From: Thioalkalivibrio sp. XN279
GTDB lineage: Bacteria > Pseudomonadota > Gammaproteobacteria > Steroidobacterales > XN24
NCBI RefSeq assembly: GCF_011089885.1
Contig: NZ_JAANBD010000015.1
Coordinates: forward strand, 210,555 to 274,554
Length of the DNA: 64,000 nucleotides
Direction: 5' to 3'
The position numbers and the translations under genes are program-made. Of the stretch, positions 44,940-55,972 are shown one piece after another. Numbering within the stretch: position 1 is the first letter of the stretch; every line of letters starts with the position of its first letter. The notes below the pieces were generated by a model. That model had not been told where the DNA came from and searched no databases. It saw nothing but the letters and a program-made list of their open reading frames with translations.

Positions 44940-46778
44940 TCAGCTCTTGGCAGAGATGATCGTGTCGCCCCGCGGGATGCGCACTTCGTCCACCATGCGC
45001 TGGATCTCCTCGTCCGGCGCGGGGGTGACCAGGCTGACCACCACCATGGAGATCAGGCTGGCCGTGGCGCCCACGATACCGAAGCGCAGGTGGTCCAGGC
45101 CGATCCAGGGGTCCATGCCGGAACGCACCGCGATCAGGTACCACCAGCCGACGCCCAGGCCGACCACCATGCCGGCGATGGCGCCTTGCCGGTTGGCCCG
45201 CTTCCACCACACGCCGAGCACCAGCGGGAAGAACAGGCCCGACATGGCGAAGCAGAAGGCCCACGCCACCGCGCCCAGGATGCCGGTCAGCTTCATGCTG
45301 GCCACGATGGCGCCGCCGGCGCCGATCACGAGCAGCAGGATGCGGGCGACCAGCAGCCGCTTCTTGGTCTCGGCCTTGGGGTCGACGATCTTGAAGTACA
45401 GGTCATGCGACAGCGCGTTCGCGATGGCCAGCAGCAGGCCGTCGGCGGTGGACATGGCGGCGGCCATGCCGCCTGCAGCCACCAGGCCCGAGATCACGTA
45501 GGGCAGGCCCGCGAACTCCGGCGTCGCCAGCACGATGATGTCGGCGCGCAGGAAGAACTCGTTGATCTGCAGGATCCCGTCTGCGTTGCCGTCCGCCACC
45601 GCGAGCATGCCGATGGCGCTCCACTTCTGCACCCACTCCAGCGCCAGCACGTCGGCGATGGGCTGGCCGATGATGGCCGTCGGCAGGTTCGGGTCGAGCA
45701 GCTGCAGCTTGCTGAACGTCGCCAGCGCGGGGGCCGTGAAGTACAGCAGGAAGATGAAGAACAGCGACCAGGCCACCGAGGTGCGCGCGGCGCGCACGGA
45801 CGGCGTCGTGAAGTAGCGCATCAGGATGTGCGGCAGGGAAGCCGTGCCGATCATCATGCAGGCGGCCAGGGAGATGAACTTCCAGGCCGCCATGGCGCCT
45901 TCAGCCGGCGTGGCATGCAGGGTGGTCAACACCGAGAGGCCCGGGAAGCTCCTGCCCTCGATCGCGACCGCCGGCGCACCGACACCCACGACCTGCTCCA
46001 GCTCCATGATGCGCTCCACCGCGTAGCCGTACTGGAACTGCGGCAGTGGGCCGAAGTCCTGCGCGATAGACATCCAGAACACCGGCAGCAGGTAGGCGAT
46101 GATGAGCACGATGTACTGGGCCACCTGGGTCCAGGTCACCGCGCGCATGCCGCCCAGCATCGAGCACACCAGGATGCCGGCGAGGCCGAACCACACGCCC
46201 ACCTCGAAGGGGATGTTGAGCGCGCGGGCGGCGATGGTGCCGGTGGCGTTGATCTGCGCCGTCACGTAGGTGAAGGAGGCGACGAACAGCACCACCACGG
46301 CGAAGAAGCGTGTCAGCTTGCCGCCGTAGCGCGTGCCGATGAAGTCCGGCACGGTGTAGCAGCCGAACTTGCGCAGGTAGGGCGCCATCAGGGTCGCGAC
46401 CAGCACGTAGCCGCCGGTCCAGCCCACGATGAAGGCCATGTAGGAATGGCCGCCCATGAACACGCCGCCGGCCAGCGCCACGAAGGACGCGCCGGACATC
46501 CAGTCCGCCGCCGTGGCCATGCCGTTGAACACCGGCGGTACCGAGCGTCCGGCCACGTAGTAGGCCTCGACCTGCATGGTGCGCGACAGCACGCCGATGA
46601 AGGCGTAGATGGCGATGGTGAAGGCGATGAACAGGATGCCGATGACGTCGGCGCTGAGGCCGAACTGCTCGAGGACCGCCATCAAGGCGAAGAAGGCGAG
46701 GAAACCGCCCGTGTAGATGCCGTAGATCTTGGGGAGGTTGTCGGTGAAACTCTTCCCCTCGAATGAGATTCTAGCCAT
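44940..46778 (-). CDS. Sodium:solute symporter, VC_2705 type (ActP-like acetate uptake)
   Basis: The 612-residue protein has about 13 helices of the SSS family: YYVAGRSVPPVFNGMATAAD, DWMSGASFVALAGGVFMGGH, TQINATGT-like VTAQINATGTIAARALN and AMSTADGLLLAIANALSHDL. Position between DUF4212 and CrbS defines the VC_2705/ActP-like branch, expected to import acetate or other short carboxylates. Uncommon is a perfect EF-hand-like loop, DGNADGILQINE (residues 396-407), in a hydrophilic insert. It is coupled to DUF4212 with a 17-nt gap. The ATG is at 46778. Confidence 0.93.
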   Translation of the reverse strand: MARISFEGKSFTDNLPKIYGIYTGGFLAFFALMAVLEQFGLSADVIGILFIAFTIAIYAFIGVLSRTMQVEAYYVAGRSVPPVFNGMATAADWMSGASFVALAGGVFMGGHSYMAFIVGWTGGYVLVATLMAPYLRKFGCYTVPDFIGTRYGGKLTRFFAVVVLFVASFTYVTAQINATGTIAARALNIPFEVGVWFGLAGILVCSMLGGMRAVTWTQVAQYIVLIIAYLLPVFWMSIAQDFGPLPQFQYGYAVERIMELEQVVGVGAPAVAIEGRSFPGLSVLTTLHATPAEGAMAAWKFISLAACMMIGTASLPHILMRYFTTPSVRAARTSVAWSLFFIFLLYFTAPALATFSKLQLLDPNLPTAIIGQPIADVLALEWVQKWSAIGMLAVADGNADGILQINEFFLRADIIVLATPEFAGLPYVISGLVAAGGMAAAMSTADGLLLAIANALSHDLYFKIVDPKAETKKRLLVARILLLVIGAGGAIVASMKLTGILGAVAWAFCFAMSGLFFPLVLGVWWKRANRQGAIAGMVVGLGVGWWYLIAVRSGMDPWIGLDHLRFGIVGATASLISMVVVSLVTPAPDEEIQRMVDEVRIPRGDTIISAKS

Positions 46779-46795
46779 GGTTCAGATCCTCTCCC

Positions 46796-47059
46796 TTAGT
46801 CTTCGGCGACGCCGTAGCGGGTGTCGATCTTGTCCTGCTGTTTCATGAACAGGAAAAGCTGGACGACGAACGCGATCAGCGACCCCTGCGCGGCCATGTA
46901 ATAGCCGAGCGGGAAGTGGAAGAAGCTGATGTTGTTGAGCGGCACGGCGAAGGCGTGCACCACGAACCCGAAAAAGAACCACACGATAAGGTGGCCGATC
47001 ATCAGGTTACGGGTGGCGCGCCAGTGTGCTACGCGATCTTCGGGACTGAGTTGAGTCAC
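46796..47059 (-). CDS. DUF4212 small membrane subunit
   Basis: The 87-residue protein has two helices, RNLMIGHLIVWFFFGFVVHA and the YYMAAQGSLIAFVVQLFLF region, the standard DUF4212 pattern. It almost always precedes a VC_2705-type symporter and probably forms part of the transporter. GGGGGAGGAAACGC precedes the ATG. The 256-nt gap to crbS must hold divergent promoters; no strong consensus is visible. Confidence 0.92.
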   Translation of the reverse strand: MTQLSPEDRVAHWRATRNLMIGHLIVWFFFGFVVHAFAVPLNNISFFHFPLGYYMAAQGSLIAFVVQLFLFMKQQDKIDTRYGVAED

Positions 47060-47315
47060 TGCGTTTCCTCCCCCTTCTTTATTGGGAATTGGCCCCTCGG
47101 ACCTTGTCTAGAAGGCACGAGCCCGGAGCCGGGGCTCCGGCGTCGGGTGTGGTGAAACTAGCAGCGGCCCCGCGGGATGTCCTTGCGACCTTAGTCGCAG
47201 TCGCTGATGCTGCGTCGCGGCATCCGCTTCCGCACCCGCCGCCTTCCCGGTAGCATCGACTCACCGCGCCGGCCCGCCACCAGAGCACAATGCCGGCCGG
47301 ATGGGGAGAAGTTAC

Positions 47316-50300
47316 ATGCTGGAGACCTGGGTTCCCCCGGTCGTTGCCCTGGCTTACGCCGTGCTGCTGTTCCTGGTCGCCTGGAGCGGCGACCGGCTGC
47401 ACCGGCGCGGCGTCTACGTGCCGACGCCTGTGGTCTACAGCCTGGCGCTCGGCGTGTACTGCACGTCCTGGACTTTTTTCGGCGCCGTCGGGCGCGCGGC
47501 CTCCCAGGGCTGGGACTACCTCGCCATCTACCTGGGGCCGATCATCGTGTTCCTGATGATGACGCGGCTCCCCGCCCGCATCGTCAAGGTCAGCAAGCAG
47601 CAGAGCATCACCTCGGTGGCGGACTTCATCGCCACCCGCTACGGCAAGGTGCAGGGCATCGCCGCGCTGGCCTCGATCATGGCCCTGGTCACGGTGCTGC
47701 CCTACATCGCCTTGCAGCTCAAGGCCATCGCCGGCAGCTACAGCCTGATCATGGGCGGCGAGGGCATGAGCGTGGTACCGCCCGTGAGCCGCGACACCGG
47801 CCTGGTGGCGGCGGCGCTGCTGGCCGTGTTCACCATCCTGTTCGGCACGCGCCAGGTCGATTCGACGGAGAGCCACCGCGGCATGGTGCTGGCCGTGGCC
47901 TTCGAGTCGGCGGTCAAGCTGGTGGCTTTCCTTGCCGTCGGCCTGTGGGTCCTGTTCGGGCTGTTCGACGGCCCGCGCGCGCTGATCGAGGCCTCGCAGG
48001 CGAACGAACTGGTCACCGGCCTGTACTCCACCGCCACCATCGACCACTCCTTCCTGGTGCTGACCGTGATCTCCATGCTGGCCATCCTGTGCCTGCCGCG
48101 GCAGTTCCACGTCGCGGTGGTGGAGAACACGGGTCCGCGCGACCTGCGCCTGGCGCGCTGGCTGTTCCCGATCTATCTCGCCGTGTTCACGGTCTTCGTG
48201 GTGCCGATTGCCGCGGCCGGGCTGGTCACGCAGGGCGGCGGCGCCAGCGCAGACGGGTTCCTCATCAGCCTGCCGCTGGCCGAGGGCCAGGAAGGGCTTG
48301 CCCTGCTGGCTTTCCTCGGCGGCTTCTCGGCCGCCACCGGCATGGTGATCGTGGGCACCATCGCCTGCAGCACCATGCTGTGCAACGAGGTGGTGATGCC
48401 GGCGCTGGTGAAGCTGCGCGGCGAGGAGGTGTCCAGCCGGCCCGACCTCGCGCGCCTGCTCATTCGCATCCGGCGCGTGCTGATCGTCGCCATCCTGGCG
48501 CTCGGCTGGCTGGCCTACCGCGTCATCGGCATGTACGGCGCGCTCGCTTCCATCGGGCTGCTGTCCTTCGCCCTGGCGGCGCAGTTCGGCCCGGCCATGA
48601 TCGGCGGCCTGTACTGGCGCCGCGCCACGCGCGCCGGCGCCATGTCGGGGATGGCGGTCGGCTTCGCGGTGTGGACCTGGACGCTGCTGGTACCGGCCTT
48701 CGCACAGACCGGCTGGCTGCCGCTCACACTGCTGGATGCGGGCCCTTGGGGCATCAGCTGGCTGCGTCCCTACGCCATGTTCGGGGCGGACGGCTTCGAC
48801 CCGGTGACCCACGGCGTGATGTGGAGCCTGGGCACCAACCTGGCCTGCTTCCTCGTGGTCTCGTACCTGGGCGTGCCGCGCATGCTGGAGCGGCGCCAGG
48901 CGGCGGCGTTTGTCGGTGACGAGACCGAACGTACCGAGGGCGGGATGCTGCCGGCGTTCACGCAGCGCATGCGTGGCGCCGCGAACGTCGGCGACCTGCG
49001 CATCCTGGCGGAGCGTTTCATCGGGCGGGAAAAGGCCGAGTCCGCCTTCGCCACGCATTTCAAGGCGCGCGGCCTGTATTACACCGAGGGCGCCCGGGCC
49101 GACGTGCAGCTGCTGGAGCTCACCGAGCGCCTGCTCTCCGGCGCCATGGGCGCCTCCGCGGCGCGCATGGTGCTGGTGTCCGCGCTGCGCGGCGTCGAAC
49201 TGCAGATCGAGGATGTCGCCAGCATCGTCGGCGAGGCGTCGCAGGTGTCGCGCTTCAACCGCGACCTGCTCGAGAGCACCCTGGAGAACGTCGCCGAGGG
49301 CATCAGCGTGCTCGACGCCGACAACCGGCTGGTGGTGTGGAACCGGCGTTACGCCGAGCTGTTCCGTTATCCCGACCAGCTGCTGCGGATCGGCACGCCG
49401 GTGGAGGCGCTGATTCGCTACAACGCCGAGCTCGGCCGCTGCGGCCCCGGGGACGCAGAGGAGCACGTGGCCAAGCGGCTGGCGCACCTGCAGCGCGGCA
49501 AGCCGCACATTTACCAGCGCGTGCGCGATGACGGCCTGGTGTTGGAGATGCGCGTCAACCCGCTGCCGGGCGGCGGCTACGTCGCCAGCTTCAGCGACAT
49601 CACCGCGCACAAGCGCACCGAGCGGGCGCTGCGCGAGAGCGAGCGCAACATCCGCGTCTACACCGACAACGTGCCGGTGCTGATCGCCTACGTCGACCGC
49701 AGCCTGGTCTATCGCTTCGTCAACAAGGCCTACGAGCAGGCCGTCGGGCTGCATCGCGACGCCATCTGCGGGCGGCGCGTGAACGATGTGCTGGGCCGGG
49801 AGAGCTTCCTGCAGCGCGAGGCGCACATGGAAGGCGCGCTGGCGGGTATCCGCCAGAGTTTCGAGGTGGCGACCCTGGATGAGCAGGGCCGCACGCGCTA
49901 TGCCGAGGCGACCTACATTCCGGAGTTCGACACGGCCGGCGCGGTACAGGGTTTCTACGCCATGTTCCACGACATCACCGAGCGTCGCCGGGCGCAACAG
50001 GAGCTGCGCGAAGCCTACGCCACCCTGGAGCAGCGCGTGGAGGAGCGCACCCGCGAGCTCTCCGAGCTGAACCAGCGCCTGCGCAACGAGATCGAACTGC
50101 GCAACCGCATCGAGCGCGCCCTGCGCGAGGCCAAGGGCGACGCCGAGGCGGCCAACCTGTCGAAGACCCGCTTCCTGGCCGCAGCCAGCCACGACCTGCT
50201 GCAGCCGCTGAATGCGGCGCGGCTGTTCACCTCCGCGCTCGGCCAGGCAGAGCGGGACGGCAAGACACTGCATGCGGTCGAGCGCATCGACAGCTCCCTG

Positions 50301-51272
50301 CGGGCGGCCGAGGAACTGCTCGGGGCGCTGCTCGATATCTCCAAGCTCGACGCCGGCGCGCTCGAGCCGCAGCTGTCGCACTTCCGTGTCGATGACGTGC
50401 TGGCCACGCTCGGGGTCGAGTTCGGCGTCATCGCCCGCGAGCGCGGCATCACCTTCCGCACCGTGCCCAGCAGCGCCATGGTCCACACCGACCGCCAGTT
50501 CCTGCGCCGCATCCTGCAGAACTTCCTTTCCAACGCGTTGCGCTACACCCGCCAGGGCAAGGTGCTGCTGGGCTGCCGGCGACGTGGGGACGTGTTGTCC
50601 ATCCAGGTACTGGATACCGGCCCCGGCATCGCCGCCGAGCACCTGGAAAACGACATCTTCGAGGAATTCCGTCGTTTCCAGCCGCGCGACGAGCTCGGCG
50701 CCAAGGGCATGGGACTGGGCCTGGCTATCGTGCAGCGCATGGCGCGGGCCCTCGGCCACCAGGTGCGCGTGCGCTCCGAACTCGGGCGCGGCTCGGTGTT
50801 CTCCGTGGAAGTGCCGATTTCGACGGCGCCGGCACTGGCGGCGCACAAGCCGGCTGCGCCCCTGCCGGCTGCGCGGCTGGACGAGGCGGTGGTGCTGTGC
50901 GTCGACAACGAGCAGAGCATCCTCGAGGGCATGACGCACCTGCTGGAAGGCTGGTCCTGCAGCGTGCTGACGGCGACCGATACAGCCGGCGCACTGGCAG
51001 TGCTCGAGCAGGCCGGCCGCGCGCCGGACCTGCTGCTGGCGGACTTCCACCTCGACGGCGACGACACCGGGCTGCGCAGCATCGCCGCCGTGCGTGCGCG
51101 CTGGGGCGATATCCCGAGCGTGGTGATCACCGCCGACTATGGTGAAGAAGTGCGCGAGCGGGTGCGGTCGGCCGGCTTTGCCATCATGCGCAAGCCGGTG
51201 AAGCCGGCGGCGTTGCGCGCCATCATGAGCCAGCTGCTCCTCGCGCGACGGCAGATCGCGGCGGCGAGCTGA
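47316..51272 (+). CDS. crbS: CrbS-type hybrid sensor kinase: SSS transporter-PAS-HisKA-HATPase-receiver
   Basis: The 1318-residue protein has an N-terminal SSS transporter-like domain of about 13 helices (1-500; YCTSWTFFGAVGRAASQGWD, SITSVADFIATRYGK), a linker, two PAS domains (about 650-890), a coiled coil, a HisKA with His959 (FLAAASHDLLQPLNAARLF), a HATPase (GMGLGLAIVQRMARAL) and a receiver with Asp1243 (LLADFHLDG). This is the CrbS/CbrA-like fusion that, with CrbR, controls acetate metabolism in Vibrio and Pseudomonas. GGGGAG 7 nt before the ATG at 47316 decides the start. Confidence 0.93.
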   Translation: MLETWVPPVVALAYAVLLFLVAWSGDRLHRRGVYVPTPVVYSLALGVYCTSWTFFGAVGRAASQGWDYLAIYLGPIIVFLMMTRLPARIVKVSKQQSITSVADFIATRYGKVQGIAALASIMALVTVLPYIALQLKAIAGSYSLIMGGEGMSVVPPVSRDTGLVAAALLAVFTILFGTRQVDSTESHRGMVLAVAFESAVKLVAFLAVGLWVLFGLFDGPRALIEASQANELVTGLYSTATIDHSFLVLTVISMLAILCLPRQFHVAVVENTGPRDLRLARWLFPIYLAVFTVFVVPIAAAGLVTQGGGASADGFLISLPLAEGQEGLALLAFLGGFSAATGMVIVGTIACSTMLCNEVVMPALVKLRGEEVSSRPDLARLLIRIRRVLIVAILALGWLAYRVIGMYGALASIGLLSFALAAQFGPAMIGGLYWRRATRAGAMSGMAVGFAVWTWTLLVPAFAQTGWLPLTLLDAGPWGISWLRPYAMFGADGFDPVTHGVMWSLGTNLACFLVVSYLGVPRMLERRQAAAFVGDETERTEGGMLPAFTQRMRGAANVGDLRILAERFIGREKAESAFATHFKARGLYYTEGARADVQLLELTERLLSGAMGASAARMVLVSALRGVELQIEDVASIVGEASQVSRFNRDLLESTLENVAEGISVLDADNRLVVWNRRYAELFRYPDQLLRIGTPVEALIRYNAELGRCGPGDAEEHVAKRLAHLQRGKPHIYQRVRDDGLVLEMRVNPLPGGGYVASFSDITAHKRTERALRESERNIRVYTDNVPVLIAYVDRSLVYRFVNKAYEQAVGLHRDAICGRRVNDVLGRESFLQREAHMEGALAGIRQSFEVATLDEQGRTRYAEATYIPEFDTAGAVQGFYAMFHDITERRRAQQELREAYATLEQRVEERTRELSELNQRLRNEIELRNRIERALREAKGDAEAANLSKTRFLAAASHDLLQPLNAARLFTSALGQAERDGKTLHAVERIDSSLRAAEELLGALLDISKLDAGALEPQLSHFRVDDVLATLGVEFGVIARERGITFRTVPSSAMVHTDRQFLRRILQNFLSNALRYTRQGKVLLGCRRRGDVLSIQVLDTGPGIAAEHLENDIFEEFRRFQPRDELGAKGMGLGLAIVQRMARALGHQVRVRSELGRGSVFSVEVPISTAPALAAHKPAAPLPAARLDEAVVLCVDNEQSILEGMTHLLEGWSCSVLTATDTAGALAVLEQAGRAPDLLLADFHLDGDDTGLRSIAAVRARWGDIPSVVITADYGEEVRERVRSAGFAIMRKPVKPAALRAIMSQLLLARRQIAAAS

Positions 51273-51334
51273 CCCGCCCACCGCAGCGCGACGGCCCCGG
51301 TGGCCCGCGGCGCCTTCCCCGGCCGCGCTCGCGC

Positions 51335-51393
51335 AGTGTCGTCGCCTCCCCTCGCTCAGAAATCTTTATATCGCTCGGTGAGGCGACGACACT
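51335..51393 (+). repeat. Conserved-loop hairpin element, copy 3
   Basis: A perfect 14-bp inverted repeat (AGTGTCGTCGCCTC / GAGGCGACGACACT) encloses a 31-nt loop (51349-51379) containing CTCGCTCAGAAATCTTTATA and then TCGCTCGGT. The loop matches copies 1 and 2 through CTCGCT..GAA.TCTT..CGCTC with a one-nt indel. It begins 62 nt after the crbS stop. Confidence 0.85.
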
Positions 51394-51625
51394 CCGCGGC
51401 GCTGCGCCGCGGTGCTGGGGTCCATCTTGGCGCGCCGCGTCGAGGCGGGCTTGCCGCGCTCGCCATGCATCCCGCGTCGCGGTGTCGCCTCCGCTGCGGT
51501 TGCGGCGTCCGCCTGTGGACCGCGTGCGCCGGCCACCATGGCGTCGGCCCGAGGCGACCGCCCAGCCACTTCGCCCGACCTCGCGCCCGTGACCTCCACG
51601 GCATCCCAGGCGTAGCGCCGCGGGA
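51394..51625. other. Body of a hairpin-flanked element between crbS and crbR
   Basis: These 232 nt between copies 3 and 4 are very GC-rich. They begin with the palindrome CCGCGGCGCTGCGCCGCGG (51392-51412 region) and contain no frame with a ribosome binding site or a family motif. With the two inverted hairpins this makes a 346-bp unit (51335-51680) resembling a MITE or BIME. Confidence 0.45.
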
Positions 51626-51680
51626 TGTCATCGCCTCACCGAGCGAGATAAAGATTTCCGAGGGAGGGGAGGCGATGACA
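51626..51680 (-). repeat. Conserved-loop hairpin element, copy 4 (inverted)
   Basis: A 12-bp perfect inverted repeat (TGTCATCGCCTC / GAGGCGATGACA) encloses a 31-nt loop (51638-51668). Its reverse complement matches the copy 3 loop at 28 of 31 positions. The stem differs from copy 3 by one base pair that changes on both sides (G-C to A-T), so pairing is kept. It lies 43 nt past the crbR stop. Confidence 0.87.
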
Positions 51681-51722
51681 GTCCGCGAGCGCGGACGGGG
51701 CGGGGGTCGTGGGAGAGCCGGG

Positions 51723-52382
51723 TCAGGCGTGCGGCCGGGTGGTCGACTCGATGCGACGGGCGGCGACGGCGGCCTGGGTACGGCTGCGCACCCCGAGCTT
51801 GCGGAAGATGGCCGTGACGTGCGCCTTCACGGTGGCCTCGGAGACCTCCAGCTCGGCGGCGATCTGCTTGTTGAGCAGCCCGTCCGCCAGCATGTCGAGG
51901 ACGCGGAACTGTTGCGGCGTCAGGCTCGCCACCTTGCGCGCGAGCTCCTTGTCCTCCGAAAGTTGCGCATCGTCGAGGGCCAGCGCCGCTTCCGGCAGCC
52001 AGATCTCGCCCTCCAGCACGGCACTGATGGCTTCGGAAATCGTGTCTACCGTGGACGACTTCGGGATGAAACCGGCGGCGCCGAGGTCGACGGCACGGCG
52101 CATGACAGCGGCGTCGCTGGTGGCGGAGACCAGCACCACCGGCAGCGCCGGGTGCTGCGAGCGCAGCCAGGTGAGCACCGAGAAACCCTGTGCGCCAGGC
52201 ATCTCGAGGTCCAGCAGGACCAGGTCCGGGTCTTCGCAGGACTCCACCGCCGCCTGCAGCGATTCGAAGGACTCCGCTTCGACGAAGCTGACGCCCGGCA
52301 TCGTGGGTGCGAGCGCCTGTTGCAGCGCCTCCCGGAACAGCGGGTGGTCGTCCGCCACGATGATGCGCGCATTGTCGCCCAT
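51723..52382 (-). CDS. crbR: CrbR-type response regulator (REC + LuxR HTH)
   Basis: The 219-residue protein has a receiver with acidic pocket Asp11-Asp12 and phosphoacceptor Asp58 (LVLLDLEMPG), and a C-terminal LuxR/FixJ helix-turn-helix (LTPQQFRVLDMLADGLLNKQ, IAAELEVSEATVKAHVTAIF). AGGTGA precedes the ATG. It follows acs by 36 nt on the same strand, so acs-crbR are probably cotranscribed. By analogy with Vibrio and Pseudomonas CrbR it activates acs upon acetate signals from CrbS, which is encoded convergently next door. Confidence 0.93.
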   Translation of the reverse strand: MGDNARIIVADDHPLFREALQQALAPTMPGVSFVEAESFESLQAAVESCEDPDLVLLDLEMPGAQGFSVLTWLRSQHPALPVVLVSATSDAAVMRRAVDLGAAGFIPKSSTVDTISEAISAVLEGEIWLPEAALALDDAQLSEDKELARKVASLTPQQFRVLDMLADGLLNKQIAAELEVSEATVKAHVTAIFRKLGVRSRTQAAVAARRIESTTRPHA

Positions 52383-52418
52383 GGTTTCACCTGCCGCGGC
52401 CGTGGCCGCGGCTGCGGC

Positions 52419-54368
<1,950 letters not shown>

Positions 54369-54748
54369 TGCATGCTCCTCCTGCCCGTCCAGCGCGGCCT
54401 GCGGCCGGTCACGGGTGCTGTCGCGGTTTCAAATCAGAGTCTTGGTTCGGCCATAACTAGCGTACATTAGACCTTGGTCGCAACAAGCGCGTCGCGTCCG
54501 CGTCCTGCCACACGCCGCGCAGCACCGTGACACAGCGGTTGCAGCATCATCGCCAGGCGTCGTTTTTTTGCCACGCAACATTTCTGTAATGTTTCGGTTT
54601 TTCCTTACGCACTGCAGCAAAAAGTGGCAGAAACTTAGACTTTCAGCTAATACTACGCCCGCGCCGCATTAGTGGATGATGCGGGGCGGGGAGTTGCCTC
54701 CAGACAACAACAATTCCAGGCAAGACGATCGTCATCTAGGAGAAAACC
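54369..54748. promoter_or_regulatory. Divergent control region between acs and the porin gene
   Basis: This 380-nt gap holds no credible gene. It is relatively AT-rich between 54540 and 54660, unlike the rest of the window. On the acs side GACCAAGGTC and CTAATGTACGCTAGTTATGG are candidate regulator sites; a CrbR site is expected here but no consensus was tested. On the porin side TGGCAG (54625) and TAATAC (54648), 17 nt apart, are a weak sigma-70 candidate. Confidence 0.5.
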
Positions 54749-55840
54749 ATGCGAATGAAGAAAATTGCATCCAGTGGCTTGCTGGCCGCAGCTGCCCTGG
54801 CGCTCGTGCCGGTCACGGCCAGTGCCTGGAGCCCGAAGCTCGAAGTCAACGAGAATGCGTGGGTCCAGCTGGGCTACCTGCACCAGTTCTGGTACGAGTC
54901 GGTTGATGAGGGTACGGCCGACGGCAGCCGCAGCAGCGACTTCTTCACCCGGCGCAACCGCATCATGCTGCTGGGCCAGGCCGCGGAGAAGGTGTTCTTC
55001 TTCGTCAACTACGATGCGGCCGCGGGCGCCGCCAGCGGCGGACGCCAGGACCCGGTCCTGACCGACGCGTTCATTGATTACCGCATTTCGCCCGCCTTCA
55101 ACGTCATGGTCGGCCGCCAGCTGGTGCCGTTCTCCATCGACAACCAGGCCTCTGCCGTCAGCCTCACCGCGATCGACTACCCGACGCGCGCCCTGGCCCC
55201 GCTGCCGACCAACCCCAGCGGCGCTTTCTGGCGTGACGACGGTATCCAGGTCCGCGGCCTGCTGGCCAATGACCGCATCGCCTATCGCGCCGGTTATTTC
55301 CGCGGCGCCATCGACGGCAACAACACCGGCGAAGACGGCCGCATGACCGGCATGATCATGTACAACTTCGCCTCGCCCCAGGGCGGCTGGTTCTTCAATA
55401 CCAACAGCCTGGGCGCGCTGGACGTGCTCAGCGTCGGTATCGGCTACGACCAGATGGGTCGCAGCGACCAGGACGACCACAAGGCGATGAGCATTTTCGG
55501 CGTGGCCGAGAAGACCCTGGGCGCCGGTCACCTGTCGGTCACCGCCGGCTGGTTCGACTGGGAAGGCGTTGGTGCACCCGGTGGCGCGTTCTACAACGGC
55601 GGCACCACGGCGCACATCACGGCGGCCTTCCTGCCCACGGGCAGCAAGTGGCAGCCCGTGATCCGCTGGCAGCAGCAGGATCCGGACGACGGTGACAGCC
55701 TCGACACCATCGGCCTGGGCCTGGCGTATTACATCAGCGGCCATCGTGCCAACATCAAGGCCGAGTACTCGATCGACGACCAGTCCATCGCTGGCGAAGA
55801 GGTCGACGCCTTCCGCATCGGCGCGCAGGTGTTCTTCTAA
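54749..55840 (+). CDS. Outer membrane porin (OprO/OprP or phosphate-selective porin-like)
   Basis: The 363-residue protein has a signal peptide (MRMKKIASSGLLAAAALALV to ASA-W near residue 26), then alternating beta-strands with aromatic girdles, FTRRNRIMLLGQAAEKVFFF, SPAFNVMVGRQLVPFSID and a C-terminal Phe (AFRIGAQVFF) as needed for BAM insertion. The order resembles OprO/OprP-like porins, though it is short for that family. TAGGAGAAAACC precedes the ATG. Specificity cannot be read. It sits beside acs, so carboxylate uptake is conceivable. Confidence 0.85.
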   Translation: MRMKKIASSGLLAAAALALVPVTASAWSPKLEVNENAWVQLGYLHQFWYESVDEGTADGSRSSDFFTRRNRIMLLGQAAEKVFFFVNYDAAAGAASGGRQDPVLTDAFIDYRISPAFNVMVGRQLVPFSIDNQASAVSLTAIDYPTRALAPLPTNPSGAFWRDDGIQVRGLLANDRIAYRAGYFRGAIDGNNTGEDGRMTGMIMYNFASPQGGWFFNTNSLGALDVLSVGIGYDQMGRSDQDDHKAMSIFGVAEKTLGAGHLSVTAGWFDWEGVGAPGGAFYNGGTTAHITAAFLPTGSKWQPVIRWQQQDPDDGDSLDTIGLGLAYYISGHRANIKAEYSIDDQSIAGEEVDAFRIGAQVFF

Positions 55841-55871
55841 GCGCATACTCGAGACGACAACCTGTCGTGAT

Positions 55872-55903
55872 GAAGGGCGGCCTCCGGGCCGCCCTTCTTT
55901 TTT
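55872..55903 (+). terminator. Rho-independent terminator of the porin gene
   Basis: AAGGGCGGCC and GGGCCGCCCTT pair around a short loop, followed by CTTTTTT. It begins 32 nt after the stop. Confidence 0.9.
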
Positions 55904-55972
55904 GCGTTGCACAAATCAACGCGCTATGCTCCGCTCCGACCTAAAAACTACTCGAACAGGCGGGAGACGCGC

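Noticed and set aside
47079..51281. A 1400-codon open frame on the minus strand opposite crbS
   Set aside because: It is the antisense shadow of a GC-rich gene: rich in Ala, Arg, His and Gln, with no domain motif, while the plus-strand frame has all kinase motifs.
51366..51615. Short open frames inside the hairpin-bounded unit on both strands
   Set aside because: No ribosome binding site, composition follows GC bias, and the frames run into the hairpins.
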